Assembly: GCA_018304285.1 (NCBI GenBank)
Contig: JAGVWL010000046.1
Span: 1-7,180 of the forward strand
Source: Microcaldota archaeon
GTDB taxonomy: Archaea > Micrarchaeota > Micrarchaeia > Norongarragalinales > Norongarragalinaceae
DNA: 7,180 nucleotides
Direction: 5' to 3'
The position numbers and the translations under genes were made by a program. How positions within the stretch are numbered: position 1 is the stretch's first letter; every line of letters begins with the position of its first letter. The notes below the pieces were generated by a model. It made no database searches. It worked only from the letters and a program-made list of their open reading frames with translations, and had not been told where the DNA came from. Below, piece by piece: positions 5,830-7,180 of the stretch.

Positions 5830-6293
5830 GCTTTTCGCGAGAAGGTTGGAAGGTTGTCAGCGTAAAAGAATTTCGCGAGAATTGGAATGCTCCAGAACAT
5901 TACAGCGTAATACCACGCCTGCGCTCCAATCGGGTGCAGCACGAACAAAACGATTGCAGCTGCGGGAATGGCAGCAGCCCACTTTTGCTTTGCGTTAGTG
6001 CCGAAATACCACGCTGCAGCGACGAGAGTGAAGAGTCTAGCCACGTTCAAAAGCGAAGCTTCCTTGCCAACGAAAACAAAATCGACGAATTGGGCAATCA
6101 AAACGGCTGCCGCGCCCAAGGCGCTTCCCAAAAACCCGCCTGCAACTGGCGCGAAAAACTGGAATAGCGTGAAGAACTGGTTTGAAGCGCCTAACGCCTG
6201 CGAAAAGTTGATGCGCATGGCAACCAGCCCTGCGATTGCGAACAAAGCCAGAAACAATATTTTCGAAGCGTTTTCCTTGAGTTTGAAGTCCAT
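5814..6293 (-). CDS. N-terminal part of the split membrane protein
   Basis: If the frameshift is real, ribosomes starting at 6293 make a 159-residue product with helices at about residues 11-31 and 38-65, followed by further segments around NVARLFTLVAAAWYFG, AAIPAAAIVLFVLHPIGA and WYYAVMFWSIPILAKFF. It ends in about ten residues of wrong-frame sequence rich in Arg before TGA at 5816-5814. It would lack the last two helices, so it is probably not functional alone. Confidence 0.6.
   Translation of the reverse strand: MDFKLKENASKILFLALFAIAGLVAMRINFSQALGASNQFFTLFQFFAPVAGGFLGSALGAAAVLIAQFVDFVFVGKEASLLNVARLFTLVAAAWYFGTNAKQKWAAAIPAAAIVLFVLHPIGAQAWYYAVMFWSIPILAKFFYADNLPTFSRKAWVRR
5841..5856. repeat. 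Perfect 8-bp tandem duplication causing a frameshift
   Basis: GAAGGTTG occurs twice head to tail (5841-5848 and 5849-5856). It lies exactly where the membrane-protein reading frame breaks. Removing either copy restores one continuous minus-strand frame with the protein-like junction ADNLLAKSLGS. Eight bases is the size expected of a slipped-strand duplication. Confidence 0.9.
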
Positions 6294-6339
6294 GCGCACA
6301 CCAACCCCTTCACGAATAGTAAAACAATATCCGCAGCCG

Positions 6340-6350
6340 CTTTTTTAAAG
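6340..6350. promoter_or_regulatory. Divergent TATA element between membrane-protein and SDR genes
   Basis: CTTTTTTAAAG, with CTTT and AAAG arms around TTT, lies in the 94-bp gap between the two divergent starts (6293 on minus, 6388 on plus). It is 38 bp before the plus-strand ATG and 47 bp before the minus-strand ATG. Read either way it is a plausible TATA box, giving starts near 6372 (+) and 6319 (-) with leaders of about 15-25 nt that contain the SDs. A second TATA-like string, GTATAG near 6363-6368, is less well placed. Confidence 0.45.
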
Positions 6351-6387
6351 TTTGTATGAGTAGTATAGCTTTCAGGTGGGAGTTTCA

Positions 6388-7125
6388 ATGCGATTCAAGG
6401 GCAAAAGCGTGCTTGTAACAGGCGGTGCTAAAGGCATAGGCGAAGCCATAACGCGCGCTTTCGCCAGCGAAGGCGCAAGAGTGTTCGTCAACTACAACAC
6501 GTCCAAGGCGGAAGCAGAAAAACTTGCTAAGGAGGAAGGCGGTTTTGCCGTTCGCGCCGACGTTTCCAACTCCAAGCAAGTCGAAGCCATGAAAAAGTTC
6601 GTGCTGGACAAGACTGGAGGAACGCTGGACGTTTTGGTGAACAACGCTGGCGACATCGACTGGGTTTCGTCGTGGGAAGACGTTTCCGAGAAAATGTGGG
6701 ACCGCGTGGTCAACACGAACCTCAAGGGCACGTTCCTGTGCACTCGTGCATTCGCCCCGTCCATGCTCAAGCGAAAGCGTGGAGCAATCGTAAATCTCTC
6801 GTCAACAGCGTTTTTTCAAGGCAAATTCCCCGCAGTGCATTACAACGCCTCGAAGGCTGGCGTGGTTGCGCTTACCAAGACGTTTGCCAACCAGCTCGCG
6901 CCGTTTGTGCGCGTGAACAGCGTTGCGCCGGGGTTCATTCAAACCAACTTCCAGTCGCACTATTCAAGCAAAAGGCAGAAGGAACTGCTGAACACGATTC
7001 CGTTGAACCGTTTCGGAAGGACGGAAGACGTGGCTCGCGCAGTCTTGTTTTTAGCTTCCGAAGAAGCTTCGTACGTTACCGGCCAGACGCTGGTCGTCGA
7101 CGGCGGCAGGGTAATGATTCCGTAG
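6388..7125 (+). CDS. Short-chain dehydrogenase/reductase (SDR), FabG-like
   Basis: This 245-residue classical SDR is a cytosolic NAD(P)-dependent oxidoreductase acting on an alcohol or carbonyl. It has the Rossmann glycine motif TGGAKGIG (residues 11-18), NNAG (85-88) and the full catalytic tetrad: N111 (NTNLKG), S139 (NLSST), Y152 and K156 (YNASK). The family end VTGQTLVVDGG is present, so the protein is complete. The second strand ends VNYNTS rather than in an acidic residue, which tends to favour NADP(H). It is close in type to 3-oxoacyl-ACP reductase FabG and to sugar or polyol dehydrogenases; the real substrate cannot be read from sequence, and no fatty-acid genes are nearby. The ATG at 6388 is chosen because AGGTGG (6374-6379) lies 8 nt upstream; a GTG at 6376 falls inside that SD. 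It appears monocistronic, with its own promoter at 6340-6350. Confidence 0.93.
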   Translation: MRFKGKSVLVTGGAKGIGEAITRAFASEGARVFVNYNTSKAEAEKLAKEEGGFAVRADVSNSKQVEAMKKFVLDKTGGTLDVLVNNAGDIDWVSSWEDVSEKMWDRVVNTNLKGTFLCTRAFAPSMLKRKRGAIVNLSSTAFFQGKFPAVHYNASKAGVVALTKTFANQLAPFVRVNSVAPGFIQTNFQSHYSSKRQKELLNTIPLNRFGRTEDVARAVLFLASEEASYVTGQTLVVDGGRVMIP

Positions 7126-7131
7126 AAAGCA

Positions 7132-7148
7132 TTAAATACCGGTATTTA
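7132..7148 (+). promoter_or_regulatory. Palindromic TATA region of a gene beyond the window
   Basis: TAAATACC (7133-7140) and GGTATTTA (7141-7148) form a perfect 16-bp palindrome with no spacer. It contains TTAAATAC (7132-7139), the same TATA octamer seen before the coiled-coil gene. The transcript would start near 7160, ahead of the SD at 7173-7179. The symmetry could be a repressor site over the TATA box. Confidence 0.5.
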
Positions 7149-7149
7149 T

Positions 7150-7164
7150 CCTATTATTTATAGG
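7150..7164. repeat. Short inverted repeat after the SDR gene
   Basis: CCTAT (7150-7154) and ATAGG (7160-7164) flank a 5-nt TATTT loop and are followed by TATTTT. It may be a weak terminator for the SDR gene or part of the next promoter. GGTATTT also recurs directly at 7141-7147 and 7163-7169, 22 bp apart (two helical turns). Confidence 0.35.
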
Positions 7165-7172
7165 TATTTTGT

Positions 7173-7179
7173 AGGTGAT
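7173..7179 (+). promoter_or_regulatory. Shine-Dalgarno site of the next gene
   Basis: AGGTGAT is a full match to the archaeal anti-SD. It ends one base before the window edge with no start codon yet, so a plus-strand gene should begin within about ten bases beyond position 7180. Confidence 0.6.
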
Positions 7180-7180
7180 T

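Larger units (their letters stand above)
5575..6293 (-). pseudogene. Polytopic membrane protein gene, frameshifted by 8-bp duplication
   Basis: Two minus-strand frames, 6293-5814 and the frame ending at 5575, are halves of one gene. The first half carries about five hydrophobic segments and ends out of register as FFYADNLPTFSRKAWVRR. The second half continues in the -1 frame with TAHAVGGVLWLYTLP and two more helices. The junction holds a perfect tandem 8-mer (5841-5856). Without one copy the protein reads ...YADNLLAKSLGSTLTAH..., about 236 residues and six or seven helices. The fold type resembles ECF S-component-like small transporters, by eye only; the family is not identified and no substrate can be named. 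The ATG at 6293 has GGTG 5 nt upstream; a GTG at 6299 is an alternative. The TTG-started secreted-protein gene follows directly. The break could be a real mutation, a reversible switch or a sequencing error; the rest of both halves shows no decay. Confidence 0.75.

Noticed and set aside
5814..5870. Programmed -1 ribosomal frameshift joining the two membrane-protein halves
   Set aside because: No slippery heptamer or downstream stem is seen, and the exact tandem 8-mer explains the break more simply. Removing one copy also gives a cleaner protein junction.
6672..7163. Plus-strand frame of 163 codons inside the SDR gene
   Set aside because: The SDR frame carries a complete catalytic tetrad across this stretch; the alternative is Arg/Ser-rich with no domain features.
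1..7180. tRNA, rRNA, CRISPR array, insertion sequence or defence system
   Set aside because: All gaps between genes are under about 100 bases. No cloverleaf-like element, spaced repeat array, terminal inverted repeats with a transposase, or defence-type protein was found.

Overview
The window looks archaeal, probably from a small-genome, DPANN-like lineage. The translation signals are archaeal: Shine-Dalgarno (SD) sites of the GGTG/GGTGAT type lie 5-9 nt before several starts. AT-rich TATA-like boxes of the form TTAAATA or TTTTAA sit about 25 bp before the expected transcript starts. At least one gene appears to have a very short leader. GC content is roughly half by eye, genes are tightly packed, and no gap between genes approaches 300 bases. 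The lineage is an inference; no rRNA or other marker gene is present.

Layout, left to right. Positions 1-69 hold the possible tail of an upstream gene, joined by an ATGA overlap to a tiny lipoprotein gene (66-260, +). A hairpin with T-tracts on both strands (288-308) separates it from a convergent gene for a coiled-coil protein with a histone-H1-like Lys/Ala/Arg-rich tail (310-1461, -). Upstream of that on the same strand is a two-helix membrane protein with a possible PH-like soluble domain (1530-2015, -). A divergent promoter whose TATA region is a perfect inverted repeat (2041-2059) separates it from an M17 leucyl aminopeptidase (2099-3574, +). Six bases later comes a YbaK/ProX-type aminoacyl-tRNA deacylase (3581-4042, +). 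That gene overlaps, by a shared TTAA stop, a convergent class I/II aminotransferase (4039-5229, -). Further right on the minus strand are a small secreted or membrane-anchored protein started by TTG (5325-5573) and, immediately upstream of it, a polytopic membrane protein gene broken by a frameshift (5575-6293). A divergent promoter leads to a classical short-chain dehydrogenase/reductase (6388-7125, +). The last 55 bases hold a 16-bp palindrome over a TATA box and a strong SD, which announce another plus-strand gene just beyond the window.

The genes do not form one pathway. The aminopeptidase and deacylase plausibly form a two-gene operon for protein turnover and translation quality control. 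The aminotransferase and the SDR are stand-alone metabolic enzymes. The membrane protein and the small secreted protein look translationally coupled.

The clearest unusual result is that the membrane-protein frameshift is fully explained by a perfect 8-bp tandem duplication (5841-5856): removing one copy restores one continuous reading frame of about 236 residues. I found no defence island, CRISPR array, mobile element or RNA gene, and nothing that amounts to a new multi-gene system. The best candidates for new biology are the H1-tailed coiled-coil protein and the palindromic TATA regions.
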